From Luteimonas arsenica (GTDB lineage: Bacteria; Pseudomonadota; Gammaproteobacteria; Xanthomonadales; Xanthomonadaceae): DNA of 64,000 nucleotides. The DNA lies in assembly GCF_004352825.1 (NCBI RefSeq), contig NZ_SJRW01000001.1:1-64000 (forward strand), in the 5' to 3' direction. The notes below the pieces were generated by a model. That model saw only the letters and a program-made list of their open reading frames with translations. It was not told where the DNA came from and searched no databases. Both the position numbers and the translations under genes were made by a program. This document shows, piece by piece, positions 1 to 6,773 of this stretch (the first letter of the stretch is position 1; each line of letters opens with the position of its first letter).

Positions 1-2
1 TC

Positions 3-113
3 ATGACCTTTGGGTTGCTCGCCAGCATGTCAACTTGCAACGGGTTAGCAAACTCAAACTGGCCGCGGCCTAACAAGTCATTCAAGCCGACGCCGCTTCG
101 CGGCGCGGCTTAA
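3..113 (+). CDS. 3' end of an integron cassette frame running into attC
   Basis: An open frame enters from the window edge or starts at the ATG at 3, and ends with TAA at 111-113 inside the attC stem. Its last codons are supplied by attC itself and read PNKSFKPTPLRGAA, so at least the tail is attC read-through. The body is too short to name. A TGA in another frame at 4-6 could instead be the true end of the preceding cassette gene. Confidence 0.25.
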   Translation: MTFGLLASMSTCNGLANSNWPRPNKSFKPTPLRGAA

Positions 114-127
114 TTCAGGCGTTAGGC
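68..127 (+). mobile_element. integron attC recombination site
   Basis: This 60-base imperfect palindrome has the layout of an attC site. The R'' core GCCTAAC lies at 68-74 and the complementary R' core GTTAGGC at 121-127. Inner arms AAGCCG / CGGCTT and CGCCGC / GCGGCG close on a TTC loop, with an unpaired A on one arm, as attC sites have extrahelical bases. The orientation means cassette genes read on the plus strand and the integrase lies to the left, outside the window. Known family: sites recombined by IntI-type tyrosine recombinases between G and T of GTTRRRY. Confidence 0.88.
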
Positions 128-132
128 GCTCC

Positions 133-312
133 ATGAAACAGTCTCGCTGTCCGCACTGCGGTAATGACCCAGGGCTCGGACTTTGGGAGAAAACGGGGTT
201 CGGACCTGGACGTTCACGCCCCTGCATTGCCTGCGGATCGGAAGTCTCGGTTTCACTAGGCTGGATCATTGGGCCTGAGTGTCGCCGAATCCTCTACTTC
301 TGGCTGGTCTGA
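133..312 (+). CDS. small zinc-ribbon cassette protein
   Basis: The ATG lies 5 bases after the R' core of the attC site, the usual place for a cassette gene, and TGA is at 310-312 (59 residues). Cys pairs near residues 6-9 (CPHCG) and 35-38 (CIACG) form a two-knuckle zinc ribbon. After the second knuckle a hydrophobic stretch begins (SVSLGWIIG). Proteins of this kind in cassettes usually continue into membrane segments, so this one may be cut short. Its last 34 bases overlap the MliC-like frame, which suggests the 3' part of this gene was replaced. Function is unknown. Confidence 0.5.
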   Translation: MKQSRCPHCGNDPGLGLWEKTGFGPGRSRPCIACGSEVSVSLGWIIGPECRRILYFWLV

Positions 313-542
313 ATTATCGGGAGGACGTCACGAGCTATCCTTCGACTGACTCGGCCACGGTCCAGTACAAGGGCAGTTCATACAGTATGCAGATCGCGGT
401 TTCTGCCAGCGGTGCGCGTTACGTCGGCAATGATCTGGAGTGGTGGACAAAAGGCTCTGGTGCCGGATCCGATGGCACGCTCTTCCGCCACAATGCCGAC
501 GGCACGAGCGGGGACCTTATCGAGCAGTGCATACAGTCGTAA
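279..542 (+). CDS. truncated MliC-type lysozyme-inhibitor domain
   Basis: The 87-residue frame opens at GTG 279 directly after an in-frame TGA (276-278). Residues from about 18 on match the MliC/PliC domain, whose members bind and block C-type lysozyme in the periplasm: SASGARY, LEWWTKG and a C-terminal Cys near residue 84. The family normally has a signal peptide or lipobox and an earlier Cys that pairs with the last one. Both are absent here: the N-terminal residues are MSPNPLLLAGLNYRE, with no signal. I read it as the 3' part of an mliC cassette joined to the 5' part of another cassette. Whether it is translated is uncertain. Confidence 0.5.
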   Translation: MSPNPLLLAGLNYREDVTSYPSTDSATVQYKGSSYSMQIAVSASGARYVGNDLEWWTKGSGAGSDGTLFRHNADGTSGDLIEQCIQS

Positions 543-550
543 GTGCGTTC

Positions 551-607
551 AGCCGCGTGTTCAGGCCAATGCCGCTTCGGCGGCGTCGGCTGATCCGGCT
601 GAGGGCC
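551..607 (+). repeat. decayed attC-like sequence
   Basis: Just after the MliC stop, a central hairpin (GCCGCTTCGGCGGC) and flanks resemble the intact attC at 68-127, including TTCAGGCC on the left and GGCTGAGGGC where GTTAGGC would be expected. Neither core site is intact. It sits where the attC of the MliC cassette should be. Confidence 0.4.
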
Positions 608-720
608 TTGGCGCCCTGGATCGGGCTGCACTCGCCACGGAGTGGTGCAGGGAGGGTGACTCAAGCTTTGAGGCCACGTTCTACCCGTTGGCCTCGACAG
701 GTCACGGCTCTGGTCGCAGG

Positions 721-777
721 GCCCAACAAATTCATCAAACCCGTGAGCTCGCAGTGGCGGCATGACCGCATCTGATG
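721..777 (+). repeat. possible second decayed attC
   Basis: GCCCAAC at 721-727 fits the R'' consensus, and the next bases (AAATTCATCAAACC) resemble the left arm of the good attC. No GTTRRRY core is present at the right distance. It lies just upstream of the ynfA-like gene and may mark an old cassette boundary. Nothing else is apparent between 608 and 807. Confidence 0.25.
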
Positions 778-807
778 AGCCTCCGGGAGTTCCGGGGAGG
801 TTCAATT

Positions 808-1140
808 TTGGAAATGCTGAAGGTTCTCGGGCTCTTCGTCGTTACCGCACTGGCCGAGATCATCGGGTGCTACCTGCCGTACCTGTGGCTCAAGCAGGGT
901 CGATCGGCCTGGTTGCTGGTGCCGGCGGCACTCAGCCTGGCCGCGTTCGCCTGGCTGCTCACCCTGCACCCCCACGCCGCTGGCCGGGTGTATGCGGCCT
1001 ACGGTGGCGTTTACATCAGCGTGGCCTTGATGTGGTTGTGGGCCGTCGATTCAGTGCGGCCGACCGTGACTGACTGGATCGGCGTGCTCGTCTGCCTTCT
1101 GGGCGTGGGCATCATCATGTCCGGTGCGAGACAGGTCTGA
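808..1140 (+). CDS. ynfA: YnfA/UPF0060 family small membrane protein
   Basis: The protein is about 110 residues and almost wholly hydrophobic, with four predicted membrane helices. Family marks are [15 protein letters not shown] in helix 1, [11 protein letters not shown] in helix 3 and a last helix ending near GVGIIMSG. YnfA proteins are inner-membrane relatives of the small multidrug resistance transporters. The TTG at 808 has a GGGGAGG ribosome site 7 bases upstream and is preferred. The ATG at 814 gives the usual 108 residues and is also possible. The gene follows the decayed attC-like stretch, so it may be a former cassette gene or the first native gene beyond the array. Confidence 0.8.
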   Translation: MEMLKVLGLFVVTALAEIIGCYLPYLWLKQGRSAWLLVPAALSLAAFAWLLTLHPHAAGRVYAAYGGVYISVALMWLWAVDSVRPTVTDWIGVLVCLLGVGIIMSGARQV

Positions 1141-1204
1141 CATGCGTTCGTGTTCACCCTGCTGGCTGCAGTCATGGGCTGGTCAGCAGATGGAATGAGG
1201 CTTC

Positions 1205-2944
1205 TCAGTGGTCTGTTGCGGCTTCGCCGGCGGTGCTGAGTGCCTTGCGTTGGCCGAAGTGTTCACCGAAGAAGTCGCCCTCGTTCCACGTCGGCGCCGC
1301 GTCGGCGTCGCCGATGCCGCGGGCGATGCGCGCGGACAGCCGTGCCAGGCGCACCGCGTCGTCGTACTCGATCGGCAGGTCGGCCTGGTCGCAGGGGCGG
1401 TGGTAGCAGTTGCGCATGAACCAGGTGGCCGAGACCTTGGGGTCGCGATCAGGGTCGGCGGGTTCGACGCCGCCGTCGAGATAGACCGCGGGAATGCCCT
1501 CGCGCACGAAGGAGTACTGGTCGCTGCGCACGAACACCGCCTCCTCCGGGAAGGGATCGGGCGAGACCTTGACCCCGATGTCGCGCGCGGCTTCCTCGAC
1601 CACGGCCTCCAGCGACGAATGCTCGACGCCGATCGGCACCACGTCGCGCGCGGGTGCGGTCAGGACCGGCATGTCGAGGTTGATGTTGGCCACCAGCCTG
1701 CCGCCGTCGGCGATCGTGGGATGGCGGGCGAACCACTGGGAGCCCAGCAGGCCCTGCTCCTCGGCGGTCACGGCAACGAAGAGCTGCGGCCGGCGTGGCG
1801 GCTCGGCGGCCGAAGCCAGCTCGCGCGCGGCCTCGGTCATGATCGCCACGCCCAGGGCGTTGTCGAGCGCGCCGTTGTAGATCTCGTCGCCGTCGACCTC
1901 GAGGCCGATGCCGACGTGGTCCAGGTGCGCGCTGTGCACGACGTACTCGCCGACCAGCGCGGGATCGCCGCCGGGCAGCAGGCCGACGACGTTGCGCGAT
2001 TCCAGCGGCTCCACCCGCGTGCGCACCGCCAGCGACAGGCGCACAGGCATGTCGAAGCCGCGCAGGCGGCCGGCGCGGGCCTCGTCGGCCAGTTGCGCTG
2101 CGCTGCGCTCGCCGCCGGCGAACAGGGTGTCGGCGGCGGCGGCGCTGACGCGCGCCACCACCTGCAGCTCCGGCCAGGTGTCGATGCCGCGGCCGTCGGC
2201 GTCGCGCAGGCGCAGGGTGGGACGGTCCCAGCCGGCCGCGCTCCGTGCCCAGGGCGTGCGCACTTCGTCGGCGGCGGTGCCGACCAGCACCGCGGCCACG
2301 GCGCCGCGTTCGGCCACGCCGCGCAGCTTCTCGGCCAGCGAGGCGTGGAAGGCGCGACGGGTGTCGTCGAAGCGCTCCGGCGCGCCGCCGAACATCACCG
2401 CGACCTTGCCGCGCAGGTCCAGGCCGGCGAAGTCGTCGTGGCCGAGACCGGGTGCATGCACAGCCTGGCCGACGAAGACCGCGGGGGCATCGACCGAAGC
2501 CTCGGCCCGGTTGAAGTTCGCCATCGGCAGGAACTGCTCCTGGAAGGCGAGGGCGACCGAGTCGCCGGCCAGCCCGACGTCCATCCTCGCGCCCGCGGGG
2601 TCGAGGCTGGCGCGCAGCAAGGGCACGCGCTGGAACCAGCCGCCGTCTTCGCCGCCCGGCGACAGGCCGGCGTCGGCAAAGCGGGCCGCCACGTGCTCGG
2701 CGGCAAGCTCGTGGCCGGGCGTGCCGGTCTCCCGGCCCTGCATGCGGTCGTCGGCGAGCGCGCGCACGTCGTCCTCGATGCGGTGGGCGGCAGGATCCGC
2801 GGAGCGCTTGCCCGCCGCAGCGGGCGCGTCGGCCTCGGGCGTGGCCTCGCGCTTGCAGGCGGTCAGCGCCGGCAGCAGGGCGAGCGTGGCGGCGAGCGCG
2901 AGGGCGGCGGAGGCCGCCGGGTGGCGGCGGATGGCGGCGGGCAT
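1205..2944 (-). CDS. M28 family metallopeptidase, lipoprotein
   Basis: A 579-residue secreted zinc aminopeptidase-like protein. The start at 2944 places a signal peptide ending in the lipobox LTAC (Cys about 30), so it is probably lipid-anchored. An upstream in-frame ATG at 3031 would bury this signal. A PA-like insert precedes the M28 catalytic domain. Zinc and catalytic motifs are visible: SAHLDHVG, ALDNALGVA, TAEEQGLLG, NLDMP and a late YHRPCDQ. Substrates are probably peptides, but specificity cannot be read. It lies 31 bases downstream of the serine hydrolase on the same strand and may share its transcript. Confidence 0.87.
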   Translation of the reverse strand: MPAAIRRHPAASAALALAATLALLPALTACKREATPEADAPAAAGKRSADPAAHRIEDDVRALADDRMQGRETGTPGHELAAEHVAARFADAGLSPGGEDGGWFQRVPLLRASLDPAGARMDVGLAGDSVALAFQEQFLPMANFNRAEASVDAPAVFVGQAVHAPGLGHDDFAGLDLRGKVAVMFGGAPERFDDTRRAFHASLAEKLRGVAERGAVAAVLVGTAADEVRTPWARSAAGWDRPTLRLRDADGRGIDTWPELQVVARVSAAAADTLFAGGERSAAQLADEARAGRLRGFDMPVRLSLAVRTRVEPLESRNVVGLLPGGDPALVGEYVVHSAHLDHVGIGLEVDGDEIYNGALDNALGVAIMTEAARELASAAEPPRRPQLFVAVTAEEQGLLGSQWFARHPTIADGGRLVANINLDMPVLTAPARDVVPIGVEHSSLEAVVEEAARDIGVKVSPDPFPEEAVFVRSDQYSFVREGIPAVYLDGGVEPADPDRDPKVSATWFMRNCYHRPCDQADLPIEYDDAVRLARLSARIARGIGDADAAPTWNEGDFFGEHFGQRKALSTAGEAATDH

Positions 2945-2975
2945 GGCGGGTCCGGCAGCGGCAAAGGCGACAAGC

Positions 2976-4208
2976 CTAGCGCGCGGCGGCCTCGCGCAGG
3001 AACGCCTTGCCGATCGCGCGCGCATCGGCATACGGCTCGGGATCGTTGCGGTTGCTGAGCAGGATCACGGTCAGCCGCTGCACGGGCCAGCGCAGGATGA
3101 TGTTGCGGAAGCCCATGGTTTCGCCGGAGTGCCACATCAGGTCGCCGTCCAGCCGCCAGCCATAGCCGTAGGCCTTGACGCCGGTTTCGCCGATGGAGGT
3201 GGTGGTCTGCGGCGAGAAGGCCAGTTCGCGCGAGGCGTCGGAGAGCAGCCGGTCGTCGTAAAGCGCCGCATCCCACTTCGCCAGGTCGTCGATGGAGGAA
3301 TAGATGCCGCCGTCGCCGAGCACGGCGCTGGTGGTGGACTGGTCGGTGCGGCGCCAGCCGTCGCCGTCGGCGCTGTGGCCGAAGGCGCGATGGGGAACCT
3401 CGTTGACGCCGTCGACGTGGGCGAGGGTGTCGGCCATGCCCAGGGGGACGAAGATGCGCTCGCGCAGGAAGTCCGGATAGGACATGCCCGAAGCGGCTTC
3501 CACGACGAGGGAGAGCAGGGCGTAGCCGGAGTTGCTGTAGCGGTAGGCGGTGCCGGGTGCGAAGTAGGGGCGGGCGGGGATCGCGGCTGTAGCCGCTCCC
3601 ACAGCTTGTCCAGGGGCAGGTCCGGTGGCGCGGGAGGCCGGGGGCTTGGCGGCGGCATCGGCGGCGAAGCCGGTTCCTGCGCCGTCGGGTCCCGCGTCCG
3701 CGCCTGCATCGATGCAGGGCGCACCGGTCGCCAGCAGGCAGAGCACATCCGCATCGCGCACCTGGCCCTCGAAGTCCGCGGCCAACAGGTCCTCGTAGTC
3801 GTACACGCCCGAGGTGTGGCTGAGCAGGTGGTGCAGGGTCACGCCGTCGGTGTTGGCGGGAAGCGCGGGCAGCCAGCGGCGCACCGGATCGTCCAGGCGC
3901 AGGCGGCCGTCCTGCGCCAGCAGCAGCACGGCGGCGGCGGTGAACTGCTTGCTCACCGAGGCCAGGCGGAAGTTCGTGGCCGGCGTCACCGCGGTGCCCG
4001 CTTCGACGTCCGCCAGGCCCATGCCGCGGCGCAGCAGCGGCTCGCCGTCGTGCAGCACCAGCAGTGCGGCGCCGGGGACGTCACCGGTGTAGCGCTGCAG
4101 GCGGGCGTCGGCTTCGGCCATGGTGGCGCGCTCCGTGGCGTCGTTGGCGGTGGCGTTGGCGAAAGGCAGCATCGCCAGCAGGAAGAGAAGGGCGGGGCGG
4201 AGGTTCAT
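2976..4208 (-). CDS. serine hydrolase, beta-lactamase/class C PBP family
   Basis: A 410-residue exported protein with an N-terminal signal sequence (residues 1-20). The SxxK nucleophile motif SVSK is at residues 84-87, YSN is the Tyr-x-Asn motif, and HSGE near residue 366 stands in for the KTG triad. Such proteins act as periplasmic esterases, peptidases or PBP relatives, and true beta-lactam hydrolysis cannot be claimed. About 45 residues of Ala/Gly/Pro-rich sequence are inserted before the segment ARPYFAPGT. Part of that insert (AVGAATAAIPA) is encoded by a REP palindrome at 3580-3602, kept in frame. Start at ATG 4208. Confidence 0.85.
   Translation of the reverse strand: MNLRPALLFLLAMLPFANATANDATERATMAEADARLQRYTGDVPGAALLVLHDGEPLLRRGMGLADVEAGTAVTPATNFRLASVSKQFTAAAVLLLAQDGRLRLDDPVRRWLPALPANTDGVTLHHLLSHTSGVYDYEDLLAADFEGQVRDADVLCLLATGAPCIDAGADAGPDGAGTGFAADAAAKPPASRATGPAPGQAVGAATAAIPARPYFAPGTAYRYSNSGYALLSLVVEAASGMSYPDFLRERIFVPLGMADTLAHVDGVNEVPHRAFGHSADGDGWRRTDQSTTSAVLGDGGIYSSIDDLAKWDAALYDDRLLSDASRELAFSPQTTTSIGETGVKAYGYGWRLDGDLMWHSGETMGFRNIILRWPVQRLTVILLSNRNDPEPYADARAIGKAFLREAAAR
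3580..3602 (-). repeat. REP palindrome inside a coding sequence
   Basis: On the minus strand the sequence reads GTGGGAGCGGCTACAGCCGC followed by GAT. It matches the copy at 6281-6303 at all but one base. It lies within the serine hydrolase gene and is translated in frame. Confidence 0.8.
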
Positions 4209-4218
4209 GCCCCCGAGT

Positions 4219-5013
4219 CTAGCGCCGCTCGCGCGGCGGGAACGGCAGGACGGTGCCGCGGTCCTGCTCCGTGGGATCGGGCCGGTGCCACAGCACCGGC
4301 ACGTCCTCGGGCGCGCCGGGCTCGAACTGCTCGCGATCGGCAGCGGCGCGTTCGGCCTCGGCGGCCGCTATTTCCTCCTCGATCTCCCAGCTGTAGCGCT
4401 TGCGCGGCGCCACGGGGTCGAGGCGGCGGAACAGCCAGGCCGCGACGATGCCGCCGATCGCGCCGCCCAGGTGCGACTGCCAGGACACCCCCGGCTCGCG
4501 TGGAAGCACGGTCAGCAGCATGCCGCCGTAGAACAGGAAGCCGATCATGGTGGCGGCGATGGCGGCGCGGTCGCGGCGGATCACCGCCAGCGCCATCACC
4601 AGGAACATCAGGCCGTGGGTCACGCCGCTGGCGCCCAGGTGGTACGAGCCCGGCGCGCCCAGGGCCCAGGCGCCCAGCCCCGAACCCAGCCACATCACTG
4701 GCAGGCCGCGCAGCGAGGCCCGCGGATACACCCAACCGGCCAGCGTGCCCAGCAGCAGCACCGCCGCGCTGTTGGCCACGATGTGTTCGGGCGAGCCGTG
4801 CAGCAGTGGCGCGGTGAGGAGGCCCCAGAGCCCGCTCAGGCTGCCCGGGGCCACCGCGAACAGGCGGGCGTCGAAGCCGGACTGCGCGGCGTAGACCACC
4901 GCCAGCACGGCGACGAAGGCCGCCGAGACGCCCGCGGCGCGGCGGAAGCGGCGCCAGTCGGCCGCGCGCTGGGCGGCGGAGTCGGGCGGGTGGTCGTGGA
5001 CGGGCAGCTGCAT
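4219..5013 (-). CDS. rhomboid family intramembrane serine protease
   Basis: A 264-residue protein with about six membrane helices. The catalytic serine lies in LGASGVTHG and the catalytic histidine in SHLGGAIGG. A histidine in TAPLLHGSPEHIVAN matches the conserved helix-2 region. The C-terminal 60 residues are charged and probably cytoplasmic. Rhomboids cleave membrane proteins within or near the bilayer, and the substrate is unknown. Start at ATG 5013; in-frame ATGs at 5025 and 5043 are alternatives. It lies 10 bases downstream of the serine-hydrolase start and is divergent from rlmI. Confidence 0.86.
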   Translation of the reverse strand: MQLPVHDHPPDSAAQRAADWRRFRRAAGVSAAFVAVLAVVYAAQSGFDARLFAVAPGSLSGLWGLLTAPLLHGSPEHIVANSAAVLLLGTLAGWVYPRASLRGLPVMWLGSGLGAWALGAPGSYHLGASGVTHGLMFLVMALAVIRRDRAAIAATMIGFLFYGGMLLTVLPREPGVSWQSHLGGAIGGIVAAWLFRRLDPVAPRKRYSWEIEEEIAAAEAERAAADREQFEPGAPEDVPVLWHRPDPTEQDRGTVLPFPPRERR

Positions 5014-5060
5014 GACCCGAAGCATGGCGGCGGATGCCGGCAACGCAAGGGCGGCGCCGG

Positions 5061-5066
5061 TAGAAT
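5061..5066 (+). promoter_or_regulatory. probable -10 box of rlmI
   Basis: TAGAAT ends only 6 bases before the rlmI ATG, so the transcript would have almost no leader. No ribosome-binding sequence is visible, and no clear -35 box is seen. Confidence 0.4.
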
Positions 5067-5072
5067 CACACC

Positions 5073-6242
5073 ATGAACGACGCCCCCCCCGTAGTCCGCC
5101 TGCGCAACGCCTGGCGGTCCAGCCACCCGTGGATCTTCCAGAAGCTGGTCGAGAAGCCGAACCCGCGGCCGAAGCCCGGCACCATCGTCGACGTGGTCGG
5201 CGTCGACGGCGAGTGGATCGGACGCGGCTTCTACAACGGCCATTCGCGCATCGCGGTGCGGATCCTCGAAACCCACCCCGACGTGGCGGTGGATGCCGGC
5301 TGGTTCGCGCGGAAGATCGCCGACGCCGTGGCCCTGCGCCGCGAGGTGCTGCGCCTGGACGAGGTGTCCGACGCCTGGCGCGTGGTGCACAGCGAAGGCG
5401 ACGGCCTGAGCGGCCTGGTGGTCGACCGCTACGCCGACCTGCTGGTGCTGGAGTACTTCAGCGCCGGCATGTTCCGCCACCGCGAATGGATCATGGCCGC
5501 GCTGCGCGAACAGTTCCCCGGCTGCCGCTTCCACGCCTTCGCCGACGAGCACGTGCAGAAGCAGGAGAGCTTCGACTTCCACGGCACGCCCGGCACCGAG
5601 CCCGCCGTCATCACCGAACACGGCATCCGCTTCCGCGCCGACCCCGCGGGTGCGCACAAGACCGGCTTTTTCGCCGACCAGCGTGAAAACCGCGAATGGC
5701 TCAGCCGCCAGGTGGCCGGCAGGCGCGTGCTCGACCTGTGCTGCAACACCGGTGGTTTCGCCGTGTATGCGGCGGTGCGCGGCGCGGCCGAGGTGGTGGG
5801 CGTGGATATCGACGCCGACGTGATCGAGATCGCCAAGGGCAACGCGAAATTGAACGGCGTGCGCCCGCGCTTCGTGCAGGCCGACATCTTCCCCTGGCTG
5901 CGCGATGCGTCGAACGCCGGCGAGCGTTACGACGTGGTGGTGCTGGACCCGGCCAAGATGACCCGTGACCGCGAACAGGTGATCCCGGCGCTGAAGAAGT
6001 ACCTGGACATGAACAAGCTGGCGTTGTCGGTGGTGAAGCCGGGCGGGTTGTTCGCGACGTTCTCGTGCACCGGGCTGGTGAGCGAAGACCAGTTCCTGGA
6101 CATGCTGCGGCGCGCGGCGTTCTTCTCCAACCGCACGGTGCAGGTGTTGAAGGTGGCCGGCGCCGGGCCGGACCATCCGTTCATGGCGAACGCGCAGGAG
6201 TCGCGCTACCTGAAGGCGGTGTTCTGCCGCGTGCTGGACTGA
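5073..6242 (+). CDS. rlmI: 23S rRNA (cytosine-C5) methyltransferase, RlmI type
   Basis: A 389-residue SAM-dependent RNA methyltransferase. An N-terminal PUA-like RNA-binding domain (about 1-80) is followed by an EEHEE domain and a Rossmann methyltransferase domain. Motifs include DLCCNTGGFAVYAA (SAM binding, near 223), GVDIDADVIEIA and VVLDPAKM (near 292), with a late Cys in FSCTG as expected for the m5C family. E. coli RlmI modifies C1962 of 23S rRNA, and the same site is inferred here. ATG at 5073. Confidence 0.88.
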   Translation: MNDAPPVVRLRNAWRSSHPWIFQKLVEKPNPRPKPGTIVDVVGVDGEWIGRGFYNGHSRIAVRILETHPDVAVDAGWFARKIADAVALRREVLRLDEVSDAWRVVHSEGDGLSGLVVDRYADLLVLEYFSAGMFRHREWIMAALREQFPGCRFHAFADEHVQKQESFDFHGTPGTEPAVITEHGIRFRADPAGAHKTGFFADQRENREWLSRQVAGRRVLDLCCNTGGFAVYAAVRGAAEVVGVDIDADVIEIAKGNAKLNGVRPRFVQADIFPWLRDASNAGERYDVVVLDPAKMTRDREQVIPALKKYLDMNKLALSVVKPGGLFATFSCTGLVSEDQFLDMLRRAAFFSNRTVQVLKVAGAGPDHPFMANAQESRYLKAVFCRVLD

Positions 6243-6280
6243 GGCCGGCCGCCTGCAGCTGTTTGTCGTGGGAGTTGTTT

Positions 6281-6303
6281 GTGGGAGCGGCTATAGCCGC
6301 GAT
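6281..6303 (+). repeat. REP palindrome, intergenic copy
   Basis: GTGGGAGCGGCTATAGCCGC plus GAT, containing the perfect 14-base palindrome GCGGCTATAGCCGC. It sits between the convergent ends of rlmI and the DUF488 gene, a typical place for REP elements, and may act in termination. Confidence 0.75.
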
Positions 6304-6311
6304 GGCAAGTG

Positions 6312-6668
6312 TTATTGGGGGTGTTTGGCGAGGTACTCGGCCAGGGCTGTGGCGTTGTTGTGGTCCTCGTCCTTCGCGGCGTAGAGCAAGGTGGCGTGCT
6401 TGCCGCGGCCCAGGGCCTTGCGCAGCTCGGCCAGGCCATCGGGGTTGGCGTCGAGTTCGGCGAAGTAGCGCTTCTTGAATTCGGGCCACTTCGCGGGATC
6501 GTGGTCGAACCAGTGGCGCAGGTCATCGCTGGGTGCGACCGACTTCACCCAGGGGATGCCGTCCAGGTCGGCCTTTGATTTTCCGCGCGGCCAGAGGCGG
6601 TCGACCAGGACGCGGCGGCCCTCGCGGGTAGCCGGGTCGTCGTAGATGCGGCGGATGCTGAATTCCAT
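6312..6668 (-). CDS. DUF488 (YeaO-like) family protein
   Basis: A 118-residue soluble protein of the DUF488 family. Diagnostic segments are VDRLWPRG near residue 25, VAPSDDLRHWFDHDPAKW near 45-62 and LLYAAKDEDHNNA near 94. The family is common in proteobacteria, but its biochemical role is not settled. The ATG at 6668 gives the standard family length. It is divergent from rmuC, with about 100 bases between. Confidence 0.85.
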   Translation of the reverse strand: MEFSIRRIYDDPATREGRRVLVDRLWPRGKSKADLDGIPWVKSVAPSDDLRHWFDHDPAKWPEFKKRYFAELDANPDGLAELRKALGRGKHATLLYAAKDEDHNNATALAEYLAKHPQ

Positions 6669-6761
6669 GGGCGACCTCGCGCGGGCTGCGCGGACACGGT
6701 GGCGGCGGCTGTCGCTGTCCGCTGCGATCGCATGATCGCAGGCGCTGCGACGGCCGGCCGC

Positions 6762-6767
6762 TACACT
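6762..6767 (+). promoter_or_regulatory. possible -10 box of rmuC
   Basis: TACACT lies 6 bases before the rmuC ATG, again implying a very short leader. There is no convincing -35. Confidence 0.3.
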
Positions 6768-6773
6768 GCGCCC

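Noticed and set aside
1208..3058. Long open frame on the plus strand opposite the first M28 peptidase
   Set aside because: It is a mirror of a high-GC coding gene, lacks any domain, and is dominated by Arg/Ala/Gly codons. The minus-strand frame has clear M28 motifs.
2976..4208. Naming the serine hydrolase a beta-lactamase resistance gene
   Set aside because: The fold and SxxK motif are shared with many esterases and peptidases, and the third motif is HSGE rather than KTG, so resistance cannot be claimed.
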